DNA from: CAVSJJ01 sp963771015
Lineage (GTDB): Bacteria > Actinomycetota > Actinomycetes > Actinomycetales > Dermatophilaceae
Length of the DNA stretch: 64,000 bases
Assembly (NCBI GenBank): GCA_963771015.1
Contig: CAVYRN010000005.1
Location: 62,001-126,000 of the forward strand
Reading direction: 5' to 3'
Every line of letters begins with the position of its first letter. Positions within the stretch are counted from its first letter, which is position 1. The position numbers were made by a program, and so were the translations under genes. The notes beneath the pieces were generated by a model. It did not search any database. It saw only the letters and a list, made by a program, of their open reading frames with translations, and was not told the DNA's origin. Of the stretch, positions 55,798-64,000 are shown piece by piece.

Positions 55798-56973
55798 TTA
55801 CTTCGCGGCGGCGAGCTCGGCGGCCTTGCGGGCGGCGCCGTCCATCGTCGGCTCGATGATGACGTTGGGGTGGGCGAACTCGGCGAGGATGCGGCGCCCC
55901 TCCTCGACGTTGTTGCCGTCGAGCCGGACGACGAGCGGACGGTCCTCCTCGGAGCCGAGGCGCTTGAGGGCCTCGACGATGCCGTTGGCCACCGCATCGC
56001 AGGCGGTGATGCCGCCGAAGACGTTGACGAAGACCGCCTTGACGTTGGGGTCGGACAGGACGAGGTGCAGGCCGTCGGTCATCACCTCGGCGCTGGCGCC
56101 GCCGCCGATGTCGAGGAAGTTGGCGGGCTTGGACCCGACGCCCTCACCGGCGTAGGCGACGACGTCGAGGGTCGACATGACCAGGCCGGCTCCGTTGCCG
56201 ATGATGCCGACGTTGCCCTCGAGGCGGACGTAGTTGAGGTTCTTCTCCTTGGCCTGGGCCTCGAACGGGTCCGCGGCCGCCTTGTCCTCGAGCCCCTCGT
56301 GGTCGGGATGGCGGAAGTCGGCGTTGGCGTCGAGGGAGACCTTGCCGTCGAGGGCGATGATCTTGCCGTCCTCGGTCTTGACGAGCGGGTTGACCTCGAC
56401 GAGCGTCGCGTCCTCCTCGCGGTAGACCGTCCACAGCGCCTTGATGACGCCGGCGATGGCGGCCTTGTCGGCCTCGGGGAAGCCGGCCGTGTCGACGATC
56501 TCGGCGGCCTTGGCGTCGTCGATGCCGACGTTGGGGTCGACGGCGACCCGGGCCAGGGCCTCGGGCCGTTCGACGGCGAGCTGCTCGATCTCCACACCGC
56601 CCTCGACGCTGCACATGGCGAGGTAGGTCCGGTTGGCCCGGTCGAGGAGGACCGAGAAGTAGTACTCCTCGGCGATCTTGGCGCCCGCAGCGATCATCAC
56701 CGTGCCGACGGTGTGGCCCTTGATGTCCATCCCGAGGATCTGTCCGGCGAGCTCGCCGGCCTCCTCGGCGCTCCTGGCCAGCTTGACCCCACCCGCCTTG
56801 CCGCGGCCGCCGGTCTTGACCTGGGCCTTGACGACCGTCACCCCACCGCTGTCCGCGCCGATGCGCTCGGCGGCCTCCCTGGCCTGCTCGGGGGTCGTCG
56901 CGATGGCGCCGGGCAGCACGGGCACCCCGTGCTTCTCGAACACGTCGCGTGCCTGGTACTCGAAAAGGTCCAC
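55798..56973 (-). CDS. sucC: succinyl-CoA synthetase beta subunit
   Basis: Nucleotide-binding beta subunit of the complex with SucD. 391 aa. Seen: DLFEYQARDVFEKHGVPVLPG, the ATP-grasp VVKAQVKTGGRGKAGGVKLA, LVEVNPLVKTEDGKIIALDGK with metal ligands, NGAGLVMSTLDVV, and NVFGGITACDAVANGIV. GTG 56973 has a GAGGA about 12 nt upstream. First gene of the sucC-sucD unit. Confidence 0.97.
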   Translation of the reverse strand: MDLFEYQARDVFEKHGVPVLPGAIATTPEQAREAAERIGADSGGVTVVKAQVKTGGRGKAGGVKLARSAEEAGELAGQILGMDIKGHTVGTVMIAAGAKIAEEYYFSVLLDRANRTYLAMCSVEGGVEIEQLAVERPEALARVAVDPNVGIDDAKAAEIVDTAGFPEADKAAIAGVIKALWTVYREEDATLVEVNPLVKTEDGKIIALDGKVSLDANADFRHPDHEGLEDKAAADPFEAQAKEKNLNYVRLEGNVGIIGNGAGLVMSTLDVVAYAGEGVGSKPANFLDIGGGASAEVMTDGLHLVLSDPNVKAVFVNVFGGITACDAVANGIVEALKRLGSEEDRPLVVRLDGNNVEEGRRILAEFAHPNVIIEPTMDGAARKAAELAAAK

Positions 56974-57232
56974 GAGAGCGATCCGTCCTCACTGTCGGCG
57001 GGTCCCGCATGTGCTGCGGGGTTCGTGCGGTGCGGGGGCCGACCGGACGCGGCGCCGGGCGCAGCGACGGTGGTCGCGCGCACCAGGACGTCGGGGCCGG
57101 TGGGGTCCCGTCTGCCGCCTGAGCCTAACGCCGCAGTCTCGGTGCCCCGCGCCGGGGATCCGCCCTGAGGAACGTCGACGCCTCTGAGCGGTCACATCCA
57201 GCGGCGACCGGCGGGCCGGGTCATCATGGGGT

Positions 57233-57775
57233 ATGCCGCGCTGTCGCCTCCGACGCCCGCCGGCGGCGGTTCGCCCGCCCACCCGGCCCGGCGCAGCTGT
57301 GCGCGGGACGACCAGGTGGTGGACGACCCTGGCCGTCTCCCTCGTGCTCGCCGGCTGCGGCGCTGCCGGGTCCTCCGGCACCGGGTCGGTCGGCCCGAGA
57401 CCCTCGGCCCCGTCCTCGACGGCCGGTGGCTCGGCATACCCCGTCACGGTGACCCGGAGCGGTGGCCTGGCCGGGTTCGACGACCACCTCGTCATCGCGG
57501 CCGACGGCACGGTGACCGGGCGGACAAGATCAGGGCCCGTCGCCTGCCGGCTCGCGCCCGCCGTCGCCGCCGCTCTCGCGACCGCCGTGACGTCGGCACC
57601 GACGTCCGGGACCGGCCCGACCACCGGCGCCGACGCCCTGGTCATCACCGTGGCCGCGGGCGGCCGCACCGTCTATCTGGGCGGGTCGGCGGGCACCGAC
57701 TCCGCCAGCCAGGCGGTCGTCGCGCTGCTCGCCGATCTCACCGTGCCGGCCGCCCAGCGCACGGTATGCCGCTGA
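57233..57775 (+). CDS. small lipoprotein of unknown function
   Basis: 180 aa. Seen: an unusually long Arg/Pro-rich N-terminus (1-25) before a hydrophobic helix with lipobox LVLAGC (Cys42), a Ser/Thr/Gly linker, then a compact domain with GGLAGFDDHLVIAADGTVTGR and two cysteines (VACRL and the C-terminal VCR). If a later start were used the signal peptide would be of normal size; the only ATG near lies inside a GTATGCCG word at 57231. I do not recognise the domain. Convergent with the M4 protease gene. Confidence 0.6.
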   Translation: MPRCRLRRPPAAVRPPTRPGAAVRGTTRWWTTLAVSLVLAGCGAAGSSGTGSVGPRPSAPSSTAGGSAYPVTVTRSGGLAGFDDHLVIAADGTVTGRTRSGPVACRLAPAVAAALATAVTSAPTSGTGPTTGADALVITVAAGGRTVYLGGSAGTDSASQAVVALLADLTVPAAQRTVCR

Positions 57776-57800
57776 CCGGCGGTCGCCGACCCGGTACGGG

Positions 57801-59873
57801 TCAGCCGGCGACGGCCACGTCGTCGATGACGAACGACGTCTGCCGGCTGCGGTCCTCGCGAGCGAGGAACCTCACGGTGACCGTCTTGCCCTTGTAGGCG
57901 GACAGGTCGAACGTCTTCTGGACGTAGGCGCCGGTCGCCGACAGGTTGCTGTACGTCGCCAATGTCGAGGTCGAACCCGAGAGGACCTGGACCTTCATCG
58001 TGTCGTAGGCCCGGGTCGAGGTCGTCTCGCCGGTGTCGATGCGGACCCAGAGGCTGAGGCTCGGGGTCCCCGTCGACGGCACCGCGACCGACTGCTGGAC
58101 GTAGTCGGTGCTCCGGCGACCCTTGCCGCCGAGCCAGGCCTTCCACGACCCGGAGTGGGCCGGGCGGCTCGAGCTGTTCGTGATGGCGCCGCTCGAGGCG
58201 GTCCAGCCCGTGCCACCGGACTCGAAGCCGCCGTTGGCGACGGCGTTGGCGACGACCGGACCCGAGGCGCAGGTCTGGGTGCCCGGAGCGACGCCGATCG
58301 CCGAGAACGCCGCGGCCACCCGGCTGCACTGGATGCTGAGGGCGCCGTAGAGCTCCCTGGCCGAGGCGATGGCGCCGTTGCGGGCCGCCGCGTAGTCGCT
58401 CGACGAGGTGAGCTTGGTGGTGAGGGTTCGGTACCAGACCTTCTCGGCGACGTCGCGGCCGACCCCGACCACGGTGGAGCCGTTGCACGTCGGGCTGTTG
58501 TAGCTGACGCCGTTGATCGTCTTGGCGCCCGACCCCTCGGAGGCGAGGTAGAACCAGTGGTTGAGCGGCCCGGAGGAGTAGTGGACGTTGAGGTTCTTCA
58601 GGGTCGGGCTCCAACAGTCGGGCGAGTACCCGTCCCGGCTGGGCCGGTCCATGTAGCGCAGCGGGCGGTCGTTGCCATAGAGGTTGACCTGCTCGCCGAT
58701 GAGATAGTCGCCCGGGTCGGTCGGGTTGTCCGCGAAGAACTCGACCGCCGTGCCGAAGATGTCGCTCGTCGCCTCGTTGATGCCGCCGGACTCCCCTTCG
58801 TAGGTGAGGTTGGCGGTGTTCTCGGTGACCCCGTGGGTCATCTCGTGCGCCGCGACGTCGAGCTCGGTGAGCGGGCGGGCGTTCAGGTAGCCGTCGCCGT
58901 AGGTCATCTGGGTGCCGTCCCAGAAGGCGTTGGCGTACTGGTCGCCGAAGTGGACCCGGCTCCGGGCGCCGGTGCCGTTGTTCCAGACACCGGCCCGGCC
59001 GAGGACGGTCGAGTAGAACTCGTAGGTCTTCTCGGCGCCGTACTGGGCGTCGACGCCGGCGCTCTGCCGTCCCGCCGGGGTGGTGAGATCCTGTGCGCCG
59101 GTGCCCCACGTGTCGTCGAGGTCGGTGAACAGCAACCCGGATCCGGACCTGGCGCCCTTGAGGTCCGTCGTGTAGTTCCCGATGGTGTCCTTGAGCTGGT
59201 AGGTGCCGGCCTTCAGCAGCGTCCCGATGTCGACCGTGCCCGAGTACACCGAGTTGCCGACCCCGGTCTCGATCTCGTCGTAGGACGTGATGACCTTCCC
59301 GGTCGCCGCGTCGACGATCGTGTGCAGCCTGGTGGGGGTCTGGTCCGGCTTGGTCCCGGTGGTGAGGACGTCGTAGGCCAGGCGCGGTGTCCCGCTCTCG
59401 GCATAGACGACCTTCGTCACGCTGCTGCTCTCGCCGGCGGGCCGGGCCAGCGACTCCTGCGTGCCGGCGGCGAGAGCCGTCGCCGCACTGATCGTGGCTG
59501 TCGCCGTGGCGGGCGCGATGCTCTTCCGGTTGTTGTAGGTCACGCCGGCGACGGCGCCGCGCGCGCCGAGGTCGACGAGGACATCGCCGCCGAGGACCTT
59601 CAGGCCGTTCCAGGTCCGGTCGTAGCGGACGTAGGTCGTGCCGTCGCGGTCGGTGAGGCTGGACCGGAGCTTCAGCCCCTGGTCCGCGGGGAGGCCGAGC
59701 GCCCCGTGGTCCCGCGCCGGGTCGGGCACGGCGTGCGTCGCGACGGGCATGGTGCTGGGGGCGGTCGGCCGGGAGTCCGAGGACGCGCCAGCCGTTCCGG
59801 CGCCGGCGCCGGCGCCGGCCAAGGCGACCGCGACCGACACGGCCACCGACAGGGTGAAGGGCGTGGCGTTCAC
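57801..59873 (-). CDS. secreted M4-family (thermolysin-like) metalloprotease
   Basis: 690 aa from GTG 59873, chosen for the AAGGAG site and because the signal peptide VNATPFTLSVAVSVAVALAG starts there. Order: signal peptide (1-30), FTP-type propeptide (about 60-200), then the catalytic domain with zinc site HEMTH (343-347) and the third ligand Glu367 in GGINEATSD, and a C-terminal jelly-roll-like domain (from about 560) beginning NGGFESGGTGW with WLGGKGRR, similar to carbohydrate- or protein-binding modules. It should mature by propeptide cleavage outside the cell. Confidence 0.92.
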   Translation of the reverse strand: MNATPFTLSVAVSVAVALAGAGAGAGTAGASSDSRPTAPSTMPVATHAVPDPARDHGALGLPADQGLKLRSSLTDRDGTTYVRYDRTWNGLKVLGGDVLVDLGARGAVAGVTYNNRKSIAPATATATISAATALAAGTQESLARPAGESSSVTKVVYAESGTPRLAYDVLTTGTKPDQTPTRLHTIVDAATGKVITSYDEIETGVGNSVYSGTVDIGTLLKAGTYQLKDTIGNYTTDLKGARSGSGLLFTDLDDTWGTGAQDLTTPAGRQSAGVDAQYGAEKTYEFYSTVLGRAGVWNNGTGARSRVHFGDQYANAFWDGTQMTYGDGYLNARPLTELDVAAHEMTHGVTENTANLTYEGESGGINEATSDIFGTAVEFFADNPTDPGDYLIGEQVNLYGNDRPLRYMDRPSRDGYSPDCWSPTLKNLNVHYSSGPLNHWFYLASEGSGAKTINGVSYNSPTCNGSTVVGVGRDVAEKVWYRTLTTKLTSSSDYAAARNGAIASARELYGALSIQCSRVAAAFSAIGVAPGTQTCASGPVVANAVANGGFESGGTGWTASSGAITNSSSRPAHSGSWKAWLGGKGRRSTDYVQQSVAVPSTGTPSLSLWVRIDTGETTSTRAYDTMKVQVLSGSTSTLATYSNLSATGAYVQKTFDLSAYKGKTVTVRFLAREDRSRQTSFVIDDVAVAG

Positions 59874-60090
59874 GAGCTGGGCTCTCCTTGCGTGTCGAGC
59901 GCCCGACGGTCCGGGCTGGCTTGAGACTCCCTGATGGGCCAGGGGGCCACAACCGGACCTGTCATCTCCTGACACTCTTCATCCGGATCCTAAACCGCCA
60001 CGGGCGCAGGCCGCGGGCGAACGGGCCGAAGCGCTGCCCGCCCGCGGGTCCTCGCGCGGCCGCCCTCGGCCCCCTATCGTGGGCAGCGTC

Positions 60091-61101
60091 ATGAGCGGTG
60101 CACGCCACGGGCCGGCAGTCGGCCGCGGCGACGAGGGCGATGCGGCCCCGTCGCTGCGTTCGGCTCTGTCCGGGGTCGGATCGCTCGCCGAGGAGGTGAC
60201 CGCCCGGGGCCGGGAGGGTGGGCGCGCCGTCGAGCGGGCCGCGCGGTCCGTGCTCACCGCCGTACGGAGCCGGGTGACCCCCCGGATGGTGGCCGGCATC
60301 GCGGTCGAGGCGGCGTGGGTGACGACCCACCTGGCGACGTACCCGATCGGGATCGTCGCCGGGCGCGGGACGGACGTCGGCCACGGGTACCGGATCGAGC
60401 ACCTGCCGCCGCTCCAACGGGGCCTGGTCATCTCCGACATCGTGGCCGCCGGGACGCCGATCCTGCTCGTCCACGGTCTCATCGACAACCGGTCGGTCTT
60501 CACCCTGCTCCGGTTGGGGCTGACCCGGCGGGGCTTCGGCCGGGTGTTCGCGATGAACTACTCGACCCTCACCCACGACGTGCGGACCGCCGCGGCCCGG
60601 CTGGGCGAGGAGATCGAGTCCATCGTCGAGGAGACGGGGTACGAGCGGATCCACGTCGTCGGACACAGCCTCGGTGGCCTCATCGCCCGGTACTACGTCA
60701 CCCGGCTCGGCGGCGACTCGCGCGTCCACACGCTCGTCACGCTGGGCACCCCGCACCGGGGTACCTACACGGCATACGTCGTGCCGACCCGGCTGACCCG
60801 CCAGCTGCGGCCGGGCAGTCCGCTCATGACCGAGCTCGAGCAGCCGGCCCCGGGCTGCCGGACCCGGTTCATCGTCTACTGGTCCGACGCCGACCAGATG
60901 GTGCTCCCGCAGCGCAACGCGGCCCTGCACCATGACGACCTGATGGTCCGCAACATCGCCCTGCACGGGGTGGGCCACGTGTCGTTGCCGATCGTGCGGG
61001 ACGTGGTCCACGGGATCTCGGTCGCCCTGGCCCAGCTCGAGCACGACGGGTCCACGATGACCGAGGGCGCGACCCCCCTGCTGCCGGCCCGCCGGGCGTA
61101 G
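60091..61101 (+). CDS. lipase / alpha-beta hydrolase (PGAP1-like)
   Basis: 336 aa. Seen: LLVHGLIDNRSVFTLL (oxyanion region), NYSTLTHDVRTAAARLGEEIESI, nucleophile GHSLGG with Ser193, and VTLGTPHRGTYTAYV, typical of triacylglycerol-lipase/PGAP1-like hydrolases. No secretion signal is seen, but RMVAGIAVEAAWVTTHLATYPIG could be a membrane-associating helix. ATG 60091 is preferred; GTG 60079 lies on the -10-like TATCGT (60075-60080). Substrate unknown. Confidence 0.85.
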   Translation: MSGARHGPAVGRGDEGDAAPSLRSALSGVGSLAEEVTARGREGGRAVERAARSVLTAVRSRVTPRMVAGIAVEAAWVTTHLATYPIGIVAGRGTDVGHGYRIEHLPPLQRGLVISDIVAAGTPILLVHGLIDNRSVFTLLRLGLTRRGFGRVFAMNYSTLTHDVRTAAARLGEEIESIVEETGYERIHVVGHSLGGLIARYYVTRLGGDSRVHTLVTLGTPHRGTYTAYVVPTRLTRQLRPGSPLMTELEQPAPGCRTRFIVYWSDADQMVLPQRNAALHHDDLMVRNIALHGVGHVSLPIVRDVVHGISVALAQLEHDGSTMTEGATPLLPARRA

Positions 61102-61183
61102 TACCCACCCCGGACGAGGGGCCCCGAGTCTTCTCGCCCGCCCGACGGTGCGAGAGGAATCTCATACTTGTGAACGTCGGGAT

Positions 61184-61211
61184 TTGTGTTACGGCTTGGT
61201 CACGGTACCCT
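61184..61211 (+). promoter_or_regulatory. promoter of the M23 peptidase with GTnACGG direct repeat
   Basis: TTGTGT (61184-61189), 16 nt, TACCCT (61206-61211). Within it GTTACGG (61188-61194) and GTCACGG (61199-61205) repeat at 11-bp spacing, like sites of MtrA-type response regulators, which control wall hydrolases in actinobacteria (inference). AAGG (61236-61239) precedes GTG 61250. Confidence 0.5.
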
Positions 61212-61249
61212 CGACCACAGTGTCCCCTGCACTTTAAGGTTCCCCTGCC

Positions 61250-62044
61250 GTGAGTTCGCGTTCGTACTCCGGTCGCCATGGCGTCCGGCCGGGCCAGCAC
61301 GCTGAGCCCGGTCGTCATGCTGCCCATGGGGTGAAACGGCTTCCCCGCGGGTTCAACGCGAGCGTCATCATGCCGACCGCCGCCGCTGCCGCGCTGGTCG
61401 TCACGGCCACCGGCGCGACCGTCGCCGAGTCCGCGCCGCTGAACCTCGACCTCTCCGCCACCCAGACGCTGCTCGCCAAGACCGAGGCGGCCGACGCCGC
61501 CGCGGTCCAGGCCGACCTCACCGAGCGTCGCCAGCAGGTCTCCATCCAGGCGGCGGCATACCAGGGACGCGTCGACGCGCAGCAGCGGGTCGCCCGCGAC
61601 AAGGCCCGCAAGGCCGCCGCCCACGCCCGACTCGTCGCCGAGGGCCGCTACTGGGCCCTGCCGATCAAGAAGGGCGCCTACGTCCTGTCCTCGCCGTTCG
61701 GGATGCGGTGGGGAACGCTCCACCCGGGCGAGGACCTGGCCTGTCCGGTCGGGACGCCGGTCATGGCGATGTCCAAGGGCACGGTGACCTCCGCCGGTCC
61801 GGACGGGGGCTACGGCAACAAGGTCGCGATCCAGTACTGGGACGGCACCGTCTCGTGGTACGGCCACCTCAGCGTCATCAAGACCCACGTCGGGGCCACG
61901 GTCATGCCGGGCGAGGTCGTCGGACTGTCGGGCAACACCGGCTTCTCGACCGGCCCGCACCTGCATCTGGAGATCCACCCCCACGAGGGCGCCCCACCGA
62001 TCGACCCGCTGCCCTGGCTCAAGGCACACGGCATCCCCGCCTGA
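61250..62044 (+). CDS. M23 family (LytM-type) peptidase
   Basis: Secreted peptidoglycan hydrolase or divisome activator. 264 aa: signal-like hydrophobic segment (about 38-60) after a basic N-terminus, a coiled-coil stretch (about 75-130, rich in Gln/Arg/Ala), then the LytM domain with zinc motif H158-PGE-D162 and HLHLEI. All main metal and catalytic histidines are visible, so it should be active. GTG 61250. Downstream lies a repeat-containing gap and the helicase gene. Confidence 0.9.
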   Translation: MSSRSYSGRHGVRPGQHAEPGRHAAHGVKRLPRGFNASVIMPTAAAAALVVTATGATVAESAPLNLDLSATQTLLAKTEAADAAAVQADLTERRQQVSIQAAAYQGRVDAQQRVARDKARKAAAHARLVAEGRYWALPIKKGAYVLSSPFGMRWGTLHPGEDLACPVGTPVMAMSKGTVTSAGPDGGYGNKVAIQYWDGTVSWYGHLSVIKTHVGATVMPGEVVGLSGNTGFSTGPHLHLEIHPHEGAPPIDPLPWLKAHGIPA

Positions 62045-62138
62045 CCCCCAGGCCACCCCGACCTCCGAGCCGAGCGCAACCCCGGCCAGCCGACCCCGAC
62101 CCCCGAGATCTCCGGGGGTCTTCGTGTACCCAGGGGTC

Positions 62139-62270
62139 CCCCGATTCGAGGTAATCCAGTCCCGTCTGGGGGCACCCGAATACCTCGACCCCCACAGTCA
62201 CACCCCCAGACACCCCCGATTCGAGGTAATCCAGTCCCGTCTGGGGGCACCCGAATACCTCGAATCGGGG
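62139..62270. repeat. two 50-bp direct repeats, each a GAGGTA-family palindrome
   Basis: Copies at 62139-62188 and 62214-62263 are identical as read. The second extends to perfect 15-bp arms CCCCGATTCGAGGTA (62214-62228) and TACCTCGAATCGGGG (62256-62270). The pair lies between the convergent M23 and helicase genes. Arms TTCGAGGTA/TACCTCGAA are shared with the element at 42809. Confidence 0.85.
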
Positions 62271-62323
62271 AAGGCCAGAGACGCCTCAGAGAGCAACGCC
62301 TCAGCAGTGGGCTTAGCGACGCC

Positions 62324-64000
62324 TCAGAGCTTCTCGAGCGGGGCGTAGCGCAGCAGGAACCGGCGCACCCCGGCCTCGCCACCGAAGTCGACCTCGGCCT
62401 GGGTCTTGTCCCCCTCGCCGCTGACCCGGACGACGGTGCCCATCCCGAAGGCGTCGTGGGTGACCCGGTCGCCCGCGGCGAGGGCGATGAGGGGGCGGTT
62501 TCCCGGGCTGCGGACCCCCGCGCGGCCCGCGAGCGTGGCGATGGCGGGTCGTTGCCCCGGCCGGCCGACGGCGCTTGCCCCGGCCAGCTCGCGTTCCCAG
62601 CGGATGAGCTCGTCGGGGATCTCGTCGAAGAAGCGGGACGGTGGGTTGTACTGCGGTGCCCCCCAGGCGGAGCGGACCGCGGCCCGGGACAGGTGTAGCC
62701 GCTCCCGGGCCCGGGTGATCCCGACGTAGGCGAGCCGGCGCTCCTCCTCGAGCTCGTGCGGGTCGCCGAGGCTGCGCATGTGCGGGAAGGTGCCGTCCTC
62801 GAGGCCGGTGAGGAAGACAACCGGGAACTCCAGCCCCTTGGCGGTGTGCAGCGTCATCAGGGTGACCACGCCCCCCTCGTCCCCCTCGGCCTCGGGGATC
62901 TCGTCCGCGTCGGCGACGAGGGAGACCCGCTCGAGGAAGTCCTCGAGGCTGATGACCTCACCCGTCTCGACCCGCGTCGTGTCGAACTCCTGGGCCACCG
63001 CGACGAGCTCGGCGAGGTTCTCGACCCGGGTCTCGTCCTGCGGGTCGGCGCTCCTGCGGAGCTCCTCGATGTAGCCGCTCCTGTCGAGGATGGCCTCGAG
63101 CAGGTCGCCGACGCCGGCCTCGTCGTCGTCGCGGACCCGGCCGAGCTCCTCGAGCAGGGCCGTGAAACCCTTGATCGCCGTGACCGAGCGGGTGGCGATC
63201 CCGGGCGCATCCTCGGGGCGGCCGAGGGCCTCGACGAACGAGATCCGCTCGCGCTCGGCGAGCGCCGAGACGCACGCCTCGGCACGCTCGCCGATGCCGC
63301 GCTTGGGCACGTTGACGATCCGCCGCAGGTTGACGGTGTCCTGCGGGTTGGACAGCACCCGGAGGTACGCCAACGCGTCCTTGATCTCGCGCCGCTCGTA
63401 GAAGCGGGTCCCGCCGACGACCTTGTACGGCATACCGACCCGGACGAAGACCTCCTCGATGGCGCGCGACTGGGCGTTCGTCCGGTAGAAGACGGCGACG
63501 TCGCGGGGCCGGACCTCGTGCGCGTCGGACAGCTCATCGATGGTCCGCGCGACGAACGACGCCTCGTCGTGCTCGTTGTCGCCGACGTAGCCGACGATGG
63601 TCGCGCCCGCGCCGGCATCGGTCCACAGCCTCTTCTTGCGCCTGTTCTCGTTGCGGGCGATAACGGCGTTGGCCGCCGACAGGATCGTCTGGGTGGACCG
63701 GTAGTTCTGCTCCAGGAGGATCGACCGGGCGTTCGGGTAGTCCTCCTCGAACTCGACGATGTTGCGGATCGTCGCGCCTCGGAAGGCGTAGATCGACTGG
63801 TCGGCGTCGCCGACGACGACGAGCTCGGCGGGCCCGACCGCATGAGCGTCGGGCTCCTCGCCCCCGGTGGCGGCCCGCCCGACCCCCACCAGCTCGCGGA
63901 CCAGCTGGTACTGCGCATGGTTCGTGTCCTGGTACTCGTCGACGAGGACGTGCCGGAACCGCCGCCGGTAGTGCTCGGCGACGTCGGGGAAGGCCTGGAG
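62324..64000 (-). CDS. pcrA: PcrA/UvrD-type DNA helicase, 5' part beyond the window
   Basis: Superfamily 1 3'-5' helicase of nucleotide-excision repair and replication restart. The window has the C-terminal 558 codons; the frame is open through the right edge. Seen: VLVDEYQDTN (motif II), VVGDADQSIYAFRGA (III), QNYRSTQTIL (IV), VVTLMTLHTAKGLEFPVVF (V), RRLAYVGITRARERL (VI), and a C-terminal Tudor-like segment ending RYAPLEKL, the usual place for RNA polymerase contacts in this family. Domain order is normal. Confidence 0.95.
   Translation of the reverse strand, partial: LQAFPDVAEHYRRRFRHVLVDEYQDTNHAQYQLVRELVGVGRAATGGEEPDAHAVGPAELVVVGDADQSIYAFRGATIRNIVEFEEDYPNARSILLEQNYRSTQTILSAANAVIARNENRRKKRLWTDAGAGATIVGYVGDNEHDEASFVARTIDELSDAHEVRPRDVAVFYRTNAQSRAIEEVFVRVGMPYKVVGGTRFYERREIKDALAYLRVLSNPQDTVNLRRIVNVPKRGIGERAEACVSALAERERISFVEALGRPEDAPGIATRSVTAIKGFTALLEELGRVRDDDEAGVGDLLEAILDRSGYIEELRRSADPQDETRVENLAELVAVAQEFDTTRVETGEVISLEDFLERVSLVADADEIPEAEGDEGGVVTLMTLHTAKGLEFPVVFLTGLEDGTFPHMRSLGDPHELEEERRLAYVGITRARERLHLSRAAVRSAWGAPQYNPPSRFFDEIPDELIRWERELAGASAVGRPGQRPAIATLAGRAGVRSPGNRPLIALAAGDRVTHDAFGMGTVVRVSGEGDKTQAEVDFGGEAGVRRFLLRYAPLEKL

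Noticed and set aside
61102..61249. c-di-AMP (ydaO-type) riboswitch before the M23 peptidase
   Set aside because: Such riboswitches precede many actinobacterial wall hydrolases, but the conserved core segments are not visible and the leader after the -10 is only about 30 nt.

Overview
The window is about 72% GC by eye, almost fully coding, with GTG starts, leaderless genes (a TAnnnT box 6-7 nt before the start codon), monomeric isocitrate dehydrogenase, a single-cysteine LpdA and the MoxR2/DUF58/SpoIIM/RDD gene order known from Mycobacterium. It is a chromosomal segment of an actinobacterium, most likely Micrococcales (Intrasporangiaceae-like); the family-level guess rests on gene order and composition only. 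No tRNA, rRNA, IS element, prophage or CRISPR was found.

Layout. 0-8.1 kb: biotin-dependent carboxylase alpha subunit, 5-oxoprolinase subunit PxpA, LpdA, and a four-gene ABC importer. 8.2-14.9 kb: purine nucleoside phosphorylase, a phosphohexomutase-family enzyme, deoC, an aldehyde dehydrogenase plus a degenerate half-length partner, and a P-loop kinase; this route takes nucleosides to glyceraldehyde-3-phosphate and acetaldehyde. 14.9-22.4 kb: membrane protein, DUF4129, DUF4350, MoxR, DUF58, SpoIIM-like, RDD. 22.4-26.5 kb (minus strand): add, deoA, cdd and an M20 amidohydrolase, the second half of nucleoside salvage. 26.6-29.7 kb: a GbsR/MarR regulator divergent from an ABC exporter, then a 440-bp intergenic repeat array. 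30-38 kb: manC, D,D-carboxypeptidase, 2H phosphoesterase, trpS, galK, xth, S10 peptidase. 38.1-40.3 kb: a sortase and a secreted surface protein with four nucleotide-identical 204-bp repeats. 40.5-57 kb: idh, cupin, lipoprotein, ceramidase-like protein, mdh, DUF3017, folD, then a non-core insert (frameshifted GT87 gene, flippase-like protein, YdcZ transporter), purH, purN, DUF6350/PerM, sucD, sucC. 57.2-64 kb: lipoprotein, M4 protease, lipase, M23 peptidase and a PcrA/UvrD helicase that runs off the right edge.

The most unusual signal is not a gene. The 8-mer GTATGCCG (and its complement) occurs 58 times by manual count, 29 in each orientation, about 27 times more than base composition predicts. 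It appears in all three codon phases, forcing rare codons such as ATA, GTA, GCA and TAT, and also in intergenic DNA. Such a dense, unskewed word resembles a DNA-uptake or protein-binding word rather than a strand-polar one. Other notable structures are two divergent gene pairs whose leaderless -10 boxes overlap with identical geometry, two families of intergenic palindromes, and the repeat-protein/sortase module, which lacks an LPXTG signal and the expected sortase arginine.
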